DNA from: Subsaximicrobium wynnwilliamsii
Lineage (GTDB): Bacteria > Bacteroidota > Bacteroidia > Flavobacteriales > Flavobacteriaceae
Assembly (NCBI RefSeq): GCF_007997225.1
Contig: NZ_VORM01000006.1
Coordinates: 1-64,000, forward strand
Direction: 5' to 3'
DNA: 64,000 nucleotides
Part shown: piece after piece, positions 26,298-34,240 of the stretch
Numbering within the stretch: position 1 is the first letter of the stretch
Layout of the letters: each line of letters starts with the position of its first letter
Made by a program: the position numbers and the translations under genes
Notes under the pieces: model-generated
Database searches by the model: none
What the model was told of the DNA's origin: nothing
The model's input: only the letters and a program-made list of their open reading frames with translations

Positions 26298-26765
26298 GAT
26301 GTCATCTTAGACCTTGTAAAACAAATTATAGATAATTTCCCAGAAGCTATTAAGCAGATAAAATCTAGAAGAAAAGGTAAAGATGCCTTCCAATTTAAAG
26401 ATGAATATGATGTTCAGGACGTCTTATACGTAATGTTAAAACCAGTATTTCCTAATATGAAAGCTGAAGACCCAGTACCAAAAGTAGGTGCAACTTCCAC
26501 AAAAATAGATTTAATTCTTCGCCAAGAAAAAATCTTAATTGAAGTAAAAATGATAAAAGAGAGCGACAATGATGAAAGTAAATTCATTAAACAATTGAAG
26601 GAAGACATTCAATCTTATCATGTTTGCCAATGGATGTAATATCTAGCCTGTTTTATTCATGACCCACAAGACAAAACAAAAGACAGAACTAACTTTTATG
26701 ATTTAAACGGCAATCAAACAATCAAAAATAAAACATTTGATGTAGCCGTGATCGTCTTAAAATAA
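26298..26765 (+). pseudogene. PD-(D/E)XK nuclease-like protein, 5' truncated with internal stop
   Basis: Frame opens after a stop at 26295 without a start codon: DLVKQIIDNFPEAIKQIK, KDEYDVQDVLYVML, KVGATSTKIDLILRQEKI, LIEVKMIKE (D...ExK catalytic core), KFIKQLKEDIQSYHVCQ; then an in-frame TAA at 26637 and continued coding sequence LACFIHDPQDK ... FDVAVIVLK to TAA at 26763. The order D-x(n)-ExK followed by a helix with K and Y matches PD-(D/E)XK restriction-like families found in defence islands. Lost N terminus plus nonsense mutation make it a dead gene. Confidence 0.7.
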
Positions 26766-26840
26766 ACATATTTGTTTTACCTACTTTATAACCCACCCAT
26801 TAAAAAATCCTCACATTTCTGCAAAGGCTCCATTTTACTT

Positions 26841-26870
26841 GTAGCCGGAACTGGAATCAAACCAGTGCCT
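26841..26870 (-). other. possible tRNA 3'-end fragment (T-arm like)
   Basis: On the minus strand CTGG-TTTGATT-CCAG forms a 4-bp stem with a 7-base T-loop-like sequence followed by TTCCGGCTAC, like the 3' end of a tRNA. No matching 5' half is present. It may be an att-site remnant of an earlier element, or chance. Confidence 0.25.
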
Positions 26871-26993
26871 TCTAATTATCAGATTATCTTTTACCTTAGA
26901 CAAAAATTTATAGGATGCCATTTGGTATTAATTGACATGAAATGAAAAGGAACTTTCAAAAACAGCAAAATGTTGCACCTCTGTTGCACCAAA

Positions 26994-27023
26994 ACAAAAA
27001 AGCCGACTCGTTAAAGTCGGCTT
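26994..27023 (-). terminator. terminator of tRNA-Leu, right copy
   Basis: Same 8-bp stem and T-run as the left copy (offset 3,276). Confidence 0.8.
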
Positions 27024-27032
27024 ATCCTTTTG

Positions 27033-27114
27033 TGCGGGCGAGAGGACTCGAACCTCCACACCTTGCGGCACTAGATCCTAAGTCTAGCGTGTCTACCAAT
27101 TCCACCACGCCCGC
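27033..27114 (-). tRNA. tRNA-Leu (anticodon UAG), right copy
   Basis: 82 bases, class II cloverleaf with perfect anticodon stem CTAGA/TCTAG around loop CTTAGGA (anticodon UAG), long variable arm and standard T arm. A TATATTTG box lies about 77 bases upstream. Discriminator A; CCA not encoded. It reads CUA and CUG codons. Confidence 0.93.
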
Positions 27115-27190
27115 AGACTCTTAGTGAAAACAAACTTCAAAACTAATTTTGAAGATTAGACAGCCCAAGCGCAAGTCGCTTAAGCGGATG

Positions 27191-27198
27191 CAAATATA
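27191..27198 (-). promoter_or_regulatory. predicted -7 box of the right tRNA-Leu
   Basis: TATATTTG on the minus strand, full match to TAnnTTTG, upstream of the right tRNA only; the left copy has no equivalent. Confidence 0.45.
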
Positions 27199-27292
27199 AA
27201 CAAGATTTATAATTTAAAACAATATCTTTTCAGAAAATTGAATAATCTCTTAAATGTAAGTTAAACCCTTTCCATATCCTTTCATAACTCAC

Positions 27293-27320
27293 TTTGTTTC
27301 CGCGCTGTTTTGTACCTTGA
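27293..27320 (+). promoter_or_regulatory. predicted promoter of the M20 peptidase gene
   Basis: TTTG at 27293-27296 and TACCTTGA at 27313-27320, 16 bases apart, near the Bacteroidota -33/-7 arrangement; the -7 box matches six of eight. The ATG follows 22 bases later. Confidence 0.4.
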
Positions 27321-27341
27321 GGGCTCTACAAAATATGAAAC

Positions 27342-28730
27342 ATGAAAAGTGCAAAACCCTATATTGAAGAAAATAAACAGCGTTTTATAGACGAATTGAT
27401 AGATCTGTTGAAAATACCATCTATAAGTGCCGACTCTGCCTATAATGAAGATGTCAAGAACGCCGCCCAAGTTGTAAAGGAGCAATTGGAAAAAGCAGGT
27501 TGCGACAGCGTTGAAATTTGCGAAACCCCTGGGCATCCCATTGTGTATGGCGAAAAAATGATCGATCCAAAATTACCCACAATCTTGGTTTACGGGCATT
27601 ATGATGTGCAACCACCAGATCCGTTGGATTTATGGAATAGCCCACCCTTTGACCCTATCATCAAAAAAACAGAACTACATCCCGAAGGCGCCATCTTTGC
27701 CCGCGGAAGCTGTGACGACAAAGGTCAAATGTACATGCACGTCAAGGCCATGGAATATATGACAAAGACCAACCAACTGCCCTGCAACGTGAAATTCATG
27801 ATTGAAGGCGAAGAGGAAGTGGGTAGTGTCAACCTGGCCAACTTTGTGAAAAATAACCACGCGAAACTCAAGAACGATGTGATTCTCATTTCAGATACTG
27901 GAATGATCGCCAAAGATGTGCCTTCAATTACCACCGGTTTGCGTGGCTTGAGTTATGTGGAAGTAGAGGTTACCGGTCCCAATAGGGATTTACATTCCGG
28001 ATTGTACGGCGGTGCGGTGGCAAACCCAATCAACATCATCAGCAAGATGATTGCCTCTTTGCACGATGAAAACAACCATATAAGCATTCCTGGATTTTAT
28101 GATAAAGTGGAAGTGCTTACCGAAGCAGAACGCGCAGAAATGGCCAAAGCACCATTCAATCTTGAAGCCTACCAAAAATCAATAGGCATCAACTCCGTGT
28201 CTGGCGAAAAAGGCTATACCACCAACGAGCGCAACTCCATTAGACCCACCTTAGATGTCAACGGGATTTGGGGTGGCTATACTGGCGAGGGTGCAAAAAC
28301 AGTTATCCCGAGCCAAGCTTTTGCGAAAATTTCCATGCGTTTGGTGCCTCATCAGGATTGGGAAGAGATTACCCAACTCTTTAAAAAACACTTTGAAAGC
28401 ATCGCTCCTGCTGGTGTAACCGTAAAAGTAAGACCTCATCATGGTGGTCAAGGTTACGTCACACCTATTGATGGGATTGGCTACCAGGCAGCCTCTAAGG
28501 CCTATTTTGATAGTTTTGGTAAAACGCCAATTCCGCAACGCGGTGGCGGCAGTATCCCAATTGTGTCTTTATTTGAACAAGAGCTGCAAAGCAAAACCAT
28601 TTTGATGGGCTTTGGTTTTGACAGTGACGCCATACACTCACCCAACGAACATTTCGGACTTTGGAATTATTTCAAGGGTATTGAAACCATTCCTCTGTTT
28701 TACAAGTATTTCACTGAGCTGAGCAAGTAA
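27342..28730 (+). CDS. M20 family dipeptidase
   Basis: 462 residues, a cytoplasmic dizinc peptidase of the CNDP/PepV-like M20 branch. Metal ligands are all visible: H in LVYGHYDVQPPDP (near 85), D in ARGSCDDKGQ, the general base and ligand in IEGEEEVGS, D in LISDTGM and H in SDAIHSPNEH near the C terminus. The lid domain lies between, with DLHSGLYGG. No signal peptide. It probably cleaves dipeptides for amino-acid recycling. Monocistronic: own promoter upstream and a hairpin terminator downstream. Confidence 0.93.
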   Translation: MKSAKPYIEENKQRFIDELIDLLKIPSISADSAYNEDVKNAAQVVKEQLEKAGCDSVEICETPGHPIVYGEKMIDPKLPTILVYGHYDVQPPDPLDLWNSPPFDPIIKKTELHPEGAIFARGSCDDKGQMYMHVKAMEYMTKTNQLPCNVKFMIEGEEEVGSVNLANFVKNNHAKLKNDVILISDTGMIAKDVPSITTGLRGLSYVEVEVTGPNRDLHSGLYGGAVANPINIISKMIASLHDENNHISIPGFYDKVEVLTEAERAEMAKAPFNLEAYQKSIGINSVSGEKGYTTNERNSIRPTLDVNGIWGGYTGEGAKTVIPSQAFAKISMRLVPHQDWEEITQLFKKHFESIAPAGVTVKVRPHHGGQGYVTPIDGIGYQAASKAYFDSFGKTPIPQRGGGSIPIVSLFEQELQSKTILMGFGFDSDAIHSPNEHFGLWNYFKGIETIPLFYKYFTELSK

Positions 28731-28745
28731 TGATTGTCTAAAATA

Positions 28746-28794
28746 AAAACCATGCTTCAAGAACATCTTCGTTTTAAAAGCATGGTTTTTTTTT
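28746..28794. terminator. bidirectional terminator between M20 and M28 peptidase genes
   Basis: Perfect 12-base stem AAAACCATGCTT / AAGCATGGTTTT with a 20-base loop, A run on the left and nine T on the right, between two converging genes. Confidence 0.8.
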
Positions 28795-28809
28795 CTTCGG
28801 AAGGCAGGC

Positions 28810-30186
28810 TTACTCTTTTATGATCTTAAAGATTCCAGATTTTTCTGAAGCAACCACCTTGAGAAAATAAATGCCTTTAGGCAAGCTCTTGATGCTTAAT
28901 CGGGACTTTGAATTTGATAGTGTCTCTTCTTTGACCAATTTGCCTGAAACATCATATAACTTCAGCTTGAGTGATTCAAAGTTTTCGGAATAACTTAGAC
29001 GAATCTCATCATTCACAGGGTTTGGATACACACGAATGTCTTCCGTAGAAAGCGTATTGACGCCCAAATTATCAACAACGATTGGCTCACTTTGTTCCGT
29101 GCAACTGCCCAAAGAAATTTCTACTGCATAGATGCCGTTGGCTAAGGGTGTGAAACTTTGATTGGTTTCTCCCAAAATTGGTGTATTGGTTTCCACGTTG
29201 ATCCATTGATAATTAGAGGCGTTTTGAGTTGCTGTCAATAAACCATTCATTGAGGTTACCCCGTTTTCAAACGCAACGAGTTCAGCTTTGGTTACCATGT
29301 AGCCCAAAACCAATTTGACCATTTCATGAAAATAAGGCAGATCCAGCGTCGCCACCCTATCGGCAGACGAATGGTAAAAAGGCGTTTGGTCATTGGTCTC
29401 CCAAGACTCACCCACTAAAAGTGCAGAATAGCCCTGATCCCAAAAACTAGAATGGTCGCTGGAATAGGTGCCTGGATTGACCTCCACGACCTTTAAATCA
29501 AAGGTATAGGTATTCAAAACCGAAATAATATCGTTTTTCATAGCTGTAGAACCAGCGATATCACGGTAGTCAATATCAAACTGATTGTCACCGGGTGTAC
29601 CTACGGCATCCCCATCATAGCCCATCATGTCTATATTTAAAACCCCCAAAATAGCATCGGCATTGGCAGCAGCCTGAGCGGCATAGTACGCCGAGCCCAA
29701 CAAACCAATTTCCTCTTCGTCCCAAAGTGCATATACAATGGTGTTCTCTAAACATTGGGTAGAAAGAATCCTGGCGATCTCCAAGACTGCGGCGACTCCT
29801 GTGGCATTATCATCGGCACAATAATTGGCCGTACTATCATAATGGGCGCAGACGATGTAAACAGACTCGGGATTCACAGTTCCCACTTGGGTCGCGATGA
29901 TATTGCGCCCGTTGGTGTTGAAGGCCTGGTCTGTGATGCTCAGCTTTTCCATGGCCGATAAACGTTCGACTAAATAATCGGCAGCAAGCTCGTTATTTGC
30001 CTGTTGCCGGTTTAAAATCGTGACGGTATTGCCATTGACGCTACTGGATTGCTCACCTGAGAACTCATTGAGTATGGTCTCTAATTTTTCAATATTCACT
30101 TGGTCTATAAGATCCTGTATGCTTTGTGCAGATACCGTTAAGCTCCCTAAAAAAAGAAGGAGAACTAGATGTAATAAAATTTTCAT
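28810..30186 (-). CDS. M28 family metallopeptidase with type IX sorting domain
   Basis: About 458 residues from the ATG at 30186 (signal peptide KILLHLVLLLFLGSLTVSAQ). The catalytic domain shows the five zinc ligands: VCAHYDST, DDNATGVAAVLE, LWDEEEIGLLGS, IDMMGYDG and SSDHSSFWDQG. After residue about 330 comes a linker with a Cys pair, then a Por/type A sorting domain (VYPNPVNDEIRLSY, LYDVSGKLVKEE, PKGIYFLKV), which directs export through the type IX system to the surface or medium. Likely an aminopeptidase for extracellular protein use. Confidence 0.92.
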   Translation of the reverse strand: MKILLHLVLLLFLGSLTVSAQSIQDLIDQVNIEKLETILNEFSGEQSSSVNGNTVTILNRQQANNELAADYLVERLSAMEKLSITDQAFNTNGRNIIATQVGTVNPESVYIVCAHYDSTANYCADDNATGVAAVLEIARILSTQCLENTIVYALWDEEEIGLLGSAYYAAQAAANADAILGVLNIDMMGYDGDAVGTPGDNQFDIDYRDIAGSTAMKNDIISVLNTYTFDLKVVEVNPGTYSSDHSSFWDQGYSALLVGESWETNDQTPFYHSSADRVATLDLPYFHEMVKLVLGYMVTKAELVAFENGVTSMNGLLTATQNASNYQWINVETNTPILGETNQSFTPLANGIYAVEISLGSCTEQSEPIVVDNLGVNTLSTEDIRVYPNPVNDEIRLSYSENFESLKLKLYDVSGKLVKEETLSNSKSRLSIKSLPKGIYFLKVVASEKSGIFKIIKE

Positions 30187-30275
30187 TTGGAGTTTATTTT
30201 GCAATTATGCTGTCCAAATATACTGCATTTGGATAAAAATTTTTGGGTCAATGCAAATAAATCCGATTTTTTGTT

Positions 30276-30287
30276 CTACATTTGTAG
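30276..30287 (+). promoter_or_regulatory. BlaI-type operator overlapping the -7 box
   Basis: CTACATTTGTAG contains TACA-N2-TGTA, the dyad bound by BlaI/MecI repressors, and at the same time the -7 box TACATTTG. A repressor bound here would block its own promoter; the BlaI-like gene starts 24 bases downstream. Confidence 0.65.
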
Positions 30288-30311
30288 AGTTAATTCTAAA
30301 AACGTAGAGCA

Positions 30312-30677
30312 ATGCAATTATCAAAGACCGAAGAACAGCTCATGCAGTACCTCTGGAAAAGGGAGCGGGCTTTCATGAAAGATCTTCTGGATGCGTATCC
30401 CAATCCAAAACCTGCCACCACTACCGTTGCCACACTCTTGAAACGCATGATTGGTAAGGGTTTTGTTGCCTATAAGCTCTACGGTAAGTCACGGGAATAT
30501 TACCCTTTGGTCCAAAAGAAAGACTATTTTTCTAAATACGTCAATGCCATGATCAAAACCTTCTTTAACGATAGCGCTTCTCAATTCGCTTCCTTTTTTA
30601 CCAAAGAAACCGATTTGTCAAAAGAAGAACTTGAAGATTTGAAACGATTGATCGATTCTGAAATCAAAAACAAATGA
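30312..30677 (+). CDS. BlaI/MecI/CopY-type transcriptional repressor
   Basis: 121 residues. Winged helix in the first 75 residues (LSKTEEQLMQYLWKRERAFM, PKPATTTVATLLKRMIGKGF, YYPLV) and a C-terminal dimerisation helix bundle (KEELEDLKRLIDSEIKNK). This is the BlaI family, a homodimer released from DNA when cleaved through a BlaR1-type membrane protease. The M56 gene follows with a 4-base overlap (ATGA), and the operator sits in front, so it represses its own operon. No beta-lactamase is nearby, so the inducer is probably not a beta-lactam. Confidence 0.9.
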   Translation: MQLSKTEEQLMQYLWKRERAFMKDLLDAYPNPKPATTTVATLLKRMIGKGFVAYKLYGKSREYYPLVQKKDYFSKYVNAMIKTFFNDSASQFASFFTKETDLSKEELEDLKRLIDSEIKNK

Positions 30678-32614
30678 TCATGCTCATCTATCTCTTAAAA
30701 TCCAGTGCTTGTCTCGCGGTCTTTATGCTGTTCTACAAACTTTTTTTAGAAGGCAGCAGCATACATCACTTCAAACGTTTTTATTTATTGGCCACATTGC
30801 TATTGGCTTTCGTGATCCCTAAAATCACGTTCGTGGAGCTTGTGGAGCCGATGGTTTATAACTTTGAAGGCCTTACAACTACCACTCAGGCCTCTTTTAC
30901 TGAAGCGCTTCCGCAAGCGCAGTCTTCAAATTTACTTCCTATTCTTTTATGGACGCTTTATGCTGCGGGTCTTCTCGTTTTTCTTGTCAAGTTTTGTCTC
31001 AATCTTTTCAGAATATACGCTCGAGTGCGACATAATCCCACGTATAAGTCGAAAGGTTTTATTCAGGTTTTAATTGAAAACCTCATCATCCCCCATACCT
31101 TTTTCAATTATATCTTTCTCAACAAATCAAAGTTTGAGACTGATCAAATTCCGAAGGAAGTTTTATTACACGAACAAACGCACGCTAAACAGAAGCATAG
31201 CATTGACGTGGTGCTGTTAGAGCTGTTCCAAATCGTGTTTTGGTTCAACCCTTTAATTTACATCTTAAAGAATGACATCAAACTCAACCATGAGTTCTTA
31301 GCCGATGCCGCTGTGCTCAAACATGGCATCAAAACATCTACCTATCAAAGCATTTTATTGGCCTTCTCATCAAAGGCGTCTCATCAACAGTTGGCAAATG
31401 CCATTAATTATTCATCAATCAAAAAACGATTCACAGTTATGAAAACACAATCCACACCCAGAAGCATTTGGCTTAGAAGCCTATTGATTTTGCCATTGCT
31501 GGCCTTTCTCTTGTTCGGTTTTGCACAACGCGAGCAGTTGGTCAAGAAAAATGCTGATTCAACGACAAATGCCATGGACACTGTTTACGAGTCCGTGACT
31601 ACTCAAAATACCCAGTTACAAAAAGGCGCAACAAAAGCCCAGCTTGCAGCATATAATAAATTAGCGAAACATTATAATGCCCGAGCCAATGATAATCGTG
31701 TCATCAAACTGAAGGATATGAAACGATTATATGATATTTACGCACTTATGGATGCGCAGCAAAAAGCAAATGCTGAACCTTATCCCAATTTCCCACCTCC
31801 ACCACCGCCACCCGCTGTAGGTGAAACCAGTGTGATAAAAAAATTACCGCCACCACCGCCGATTCCCCCAAATGCCTCCGCAAAACAGAAGAGCGTTTAT
31901 AAAAAAGCATTGAAGAATTACGAACAACAAGTGCAAGCTTACACTTATGCTCATAAAAATAAAGATGGAGAAAATATAACCGTAACCGTTATACCCGACG
32001 GTGATGACCTCACACCGCCTCCAATTCCAAATCAGAAAGGCGTAATTGAAGTGCCCATGAATGCACAAGCACCTCCTGAGCGTGTAACCAACAAACGTTA
32101 TAAGAAGCCTATTGAAATCGTGGAAATGCCTACGGAAGATCCGTTTGATGTAAGCACGAAATTCATAAACATCGAGGGATTGTTAATCTATGCGGTAAGC
32201 ATTGACGGCAAAACCAAATATTACAACGCTCAAGGCTTCGAGGTTAATGATATAGGCCAGAAAATTAGCAAAACGCAAGTCAATGCAAGTGATGTGATTC
32301 CTGGGCAATACATCACTTCAATATACAAGAACAGTAAGGTAATGGTGGTATTCAACGATAATATGCCAGGCCAAATAGAAACCATTTACGAAACACCTAC
32401 ACCACCAATACCTCCAAAACCGCTTTCTCCATTAGAACTCGTTAAAAGCATGGCAGAGAAGAATGCAGAATTTTACTATGAAAGCAAGTCCGTTTCTTCA
32501 GAAAAAGCAATAGAGCTGCTAAAGAAAAAGGAGGATTTGAACATTCAAGTGAAATCGATCAACAGCCAAACACCTTTGGTTTACATTACCAAAGCACCAA
32601 TTGGTTCTGAATGA
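30674..32614 (+). CDS. BlaR1-like M56 antirepressor peptidase with Pro-rich extracytoplasmic region
   Basis: 646 residues. Helices at about 10-24, 35-52, 88-110 and 268-285 and the cytosolic zinc-protease motif LLHEQTH (166-170) with the third ligand in LNHEFLAD, as in BlaR1. In place of a penicillin-binding sensor domain the outside part contains a TonB-like proline-rich stretch (NFPPPPPPP, KLPPPPPIPP) and two non-homologous-looking domains up to the end. It should sense an envelope signal and trigger cleavage of the repressor encoded upstream. Signal unknown. Confidence 0.85.
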   Translation: MIMLIYLLKSSACLAVFMLFYKLFLEGSSIHHFKRFYLLATLLLAFVIPKITFVELVEPMVYNFEGLTTTTQASFTEALPQAQSSNLLPILLWTLYAAGLLVFLVKFCLNLFRIYARVRHNPTYKSKGFIQVLIENLIIPHTFFNYIFLNKSKFETDQIPKEVLLHEQTHAKQKHSIDVVLLELFQIVFWFNPLIYILKNDIKLNHEFLADAAVLKHGIKTSTYQSILLAFSSKASHQQLANAINYSSIKKRFTVMKTQSTPRSIWLRSLLILPLLAFLLFGFAQREQLVKKNADSTTNAMDTVYESVTTQNTQLQKGATKAQLAAYNKLAKHYNARANDNRVIKLKDMKRLYDIYALMDAQQKANAEPYPNFPPPPPPPAVGETSVIKKLPPPPPIPPNASAKQKSVYKKALKNYEQQVQAYTYAHKNKDGENITVTVIPDGDDLTPPPIPNQKGVIEVPMNAQAPPERVTNKRYKKPIEIVEMPTEDPFDVSTKFINIEGLLIYAVSIDGKTKYYNAQGFEVNDIGQKISKTQVNASDVIPGQYITSIYKNSKVMVVFNDNMPGQIETIYETPTPPIPPKPLSPLELVKSMAEKNAEFYYESKSVSSEKAIELLKKKEDLNIQVKSINSQTPLVYITKAPIGSE

Positions 32615-32638
32615 TTGCGCTTATAGGAGCATGCTAAG

Positions 32639-32677
32639 AAAAGACCTTTTATTTGAAACAGAATAAAAGGTCTTTTG
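32639..32677 (+). terminator. intrinsic terminator of the BlaI/BlaR1-like operon
   Basis: Perfect 14-base stem AAAAGACCTTTTAT / ATAAAAGGTCTTTT with a 10-base loop, ending in T. Confidence 0.8.
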
Positions 32678-32799
32678 CGTTCCATGTAAATCGGAAGCAT
32701 CCAACCTCCTGAGCTCCATTTCACTTTGCGACGCTTTTTTTGAATAGTAACCCGTTGGGGTTTTATAAATTAACGTAGTTTTAGTTCCAAATCTTTCTT

Positions 32800-33264
32800 A
32801 TGAAAAGCACATTAAAAATTTTGATGATCGTTCTCATTGTCTTTCAGACCTTTGCACAATCGAATGAAGTTGTAAAACCTTCCGAAGCTAAACCCATTGA
32901 AACCGCAAAGTTGGAGATTAAAAAAGTACTTCAGGCTCAGGAAATTGCCTGGAACCAACATGACCTTGAAGGCTATATGGCTGGGTATTGGAAAAACGAC
33001 TCGCTCAAATTCTTTGGTAGCCGCGGTCTCACTTATGGTTGGGACAGCACTTTGGCGAATTACAAAAAAAGCTACCCTAGCAAAGCAGAAACAGGGACTT
33101 TGACGTTCAGCATTCAAGACATTTCAAAAATAGAAGACGATAATTATTGGGTCATGGGTAAATACCATTTAACACGCGAAGCTGGCGATGCCAACGGCCT
33201 GTTCATGATTATCTTTAGAAAGATTGATGGCGAATGGAAAATCATTGCCGATATGTCCTGTTAG
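32800..33264 (+). CDS. secreted DUF4440/SnoaL-like protein
   Basis: 154 residues, signal peptide (STLKILMIVLIVFQTFAQ), then a compact NTF2-like alpha+beta fold: EIAWNQHDLEGYMAGYW, LTYGWDSTLANYKK, DNYWVMGKYHLTRE and FRKIDGEWKIIADMSC. This is the DUF4440/SnoaL-like superfamily, which includes ligand-binding and isomerase-like proteins; no catalytic pair can be assigned. Stand-alone gene with a weak TAGTTTTA box at 32776. Confidence 0.75.
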   Translation: MKSTLKILMIVLIVFQTFAQSNEVVKPSEAKPIETAKLEIKKVLQAQEIAWNQHDLEGYMAGYWKNDSLKFFGSRGLTYGWDSTLANYKKSYPSKAETGTLTFSIQDISKIEDDNYWVMGKYHLTREAGDANGLFMIIFRKIDGEWKIIADMSC

Positions 33265-33317
33265 CACACAATTCCATTGACAGATTAACTCTGAGCTCAA
33301 AACACCTTTTAAACGTT

Positions 33318-33599
33318 CTAAGCTACTTTCTCAGCCGCTTTAAAAGAACTGTAAACCTTATTATTGCCCAAACCAATAACCGAGAGTCGTTTATTGTTGG
33401 CCAAAGCTTGGTTTTGCAATTCGGAAATGGCTTTGACACCATGACGATCAATACCCACTAAGTCCTCAATATTAAGTGTGATCGTGTTGAAGGTTTCGAA
33501 TACGGCGTCGATTTCTGCCTTAAAAAAAGCAAGATTTCGCTTGTTGAGAATGCCTTTTAATTTGAAGTAATTATTGTCGTTTCTAATTTCTAGTGTCAT
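33318..33599 (-). CDS. STAS-domain-like protein
   Basis: 93 residues from the ATG at 33599. Beta-alpha pattern of an anti-sigma factor antagonist: MTLEIRNDNNYFKLKGIL, ITLNIEDLVGIDRHGVKAI, LQNQALANNKRLSVIGL. The serine that is phosphorylated in SpoIIAA-type proteins would lie in GIDRHG, where it is not present, so a regulatory switch by phosphorylation is doubtful. No partner kinase gene is near. Confidence 0.6.
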   Translation of the reverse strand: MTLEIRNDNNYFKLKGILNKRNLAFFKAEIDAVFETFNTITLNIEDLVGIDRHGVKAISELQNQALANNKRLSVIGLGNNKVYSSFKAAEKVA

Positions 33600-33605
33600 G
33601 GCCAA

Positions 33606-33893
33606 TGGATTTAGGGTTAATCTTTAATAGTATCAATTTTTTTACGATTGACTTTCATAAAGGTCATCAAAATTTTTGCATTACACTAAAAATTTCGACC
33701 AAGTGCAGCATTGATTAGACGTAAGCTACCAAAGGCTTAAATAGGACGATAAATAGCAGTGGGATAAGAATTTAAGTGTGCTTTTTCAAGCTTAAAAACA
33801 TGTCTTTTTAAGCTTGTTATGCCGTTTCTATCTTTTACAAAATAGACCCTGTTTTTTTGGATAAAGCTCAAGGGAATTGAAGTAATGATTTTT
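33606..33893. other. intergenic region with a long perfect hairpin
   Basis: No gene is visible before the small ORF at 33906. The interval contains the hairpin 33787-33816 and AT-rich sequence otherwise. Confidence 0.5.
33787..33816. repeat. perfect inverted repeat, 12-base arms
   Basis: CAAGCTTAAAAA / TTTTTAAGCTTG with hexaloop CATGTC. Too far from either neighbouring stop codon to be an obvious terminator. Confidence 0.7.
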
Positions 33894-33901
33894 TAATTTT
33901 G
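33894..33901 (+). promoter_or_regulatory. predicted -7 box of the small membrane protein gene
   Basis: TAATTTTG fits TAnnTTTG and ends four bases before the ATG, so the message would be leaderless or nearly so. Confidence 0.4.
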
Positions 33902-33905
33902 CAAG

Positions 33906-34052
33906 ATGAAACGCTCCTATCAATATATTCTTTACGGCATCTTGGCATTGATTGGCATTTACGGCATCATGAGCGGGAAATTCCTGTTTTTATTTCTCAT
34001 GATTCCTATAGGTTTTGGGTTTTTTCGAAATAAAAAGGATGATTCTCATTGA
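33906..34052 (+). CDS. small hydrophobic membrane protein (48 residues)
   Basis: MKRSYQYILYGILALIGIYG then a second hydrophobic stretch (FLFLFLMIPIGFGFF) and the charged end RNKKDDSH: two helices with positive residues at the N terminus, a normal small inner-membrane protein. A TAnnTTTG box stands directly upstream. Conserved counterparts in Flavobacteriaceae seem likely from its coherent design, but function is unknown and it may be missed by automatic annotation because of size. Confidence 0.6.
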   Translation: MKRSYQYILYGILALIGIYGIMSGKFLFLFLMIPIGFGFFRNKKDDSH

Positions 34053-34145
34053 AGATTTATTCAAAAGCATCTGCTAGCTTTCTAAAGCTTGACAGGTGCT
34101 TTTGAGCGGTGTCATAAAATTATGTGATTTCAAAAAGAAAATCAA

Positions 34146-34240
34146 TAACCTCGGGGCAAGCCCACGAGCCATGAATTGAAAGATGTTCTTCATATTTCGA
34201 GGTAAGCCTCGGGAAATGAAACCCTCTGGAGGGATTTAAA
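34146..34240. repeat. dispersed repeat, copy A (about 95 bp, two hairpins)
   Basis: Aligns over its whole length with 38980-39073; long identical blocks include GAATTGA, AGATGTTCTT, TATTTCGAGG, AAGCCTCGGGAA and AAACCCTCTGGAGGGATTTAAA. It carries two short hairpins (CGAGG/CCTCG and CCCTC/GAGGG). It ends exactly in the stop codon of the PhnA gene. Confidence 0.75.

Larger units (their letters stand above)
23840..26985. mobile_element. tRNA-bounded mini-island carrying a decayed AbiE system and nuclease remnant
   Basis: A 3.15-kb segment enclosed by the two copies of the 130-bp tRNA-Leu repeat. It contains an AbiEi antitoxin gene, a frameshifted nucleotidyltransferase toxin gene and a broken PD-(D/E)XK-type gene, and no housekeeping gene. 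The arrangement is that of a genomic island inserted at a tRNA, but there is no integrase; it was either mobilised in trans, deleted down, or inserted by homologous recombination through the tRNA repeat. Confidence 0.65.
26986..27115. repeat. 130-bp direct repeat, right copy (tRNA-Leu plus terminator)
   Basis: Partner of 23710-23839 with 128 of 130 bases identical; identity ends exactly at the tRNA 5' end plus one base. This copy keeps the upstream promoter context and a perfect anticodon stem, so it is probably the functional chromosomal gene. Confidence 0.9.

Noticed and set aside
26942-27124. 60-codon frame across the right tRNA-Leu
   Set aside because: It is the antisense reading of the tRNA and terminator.
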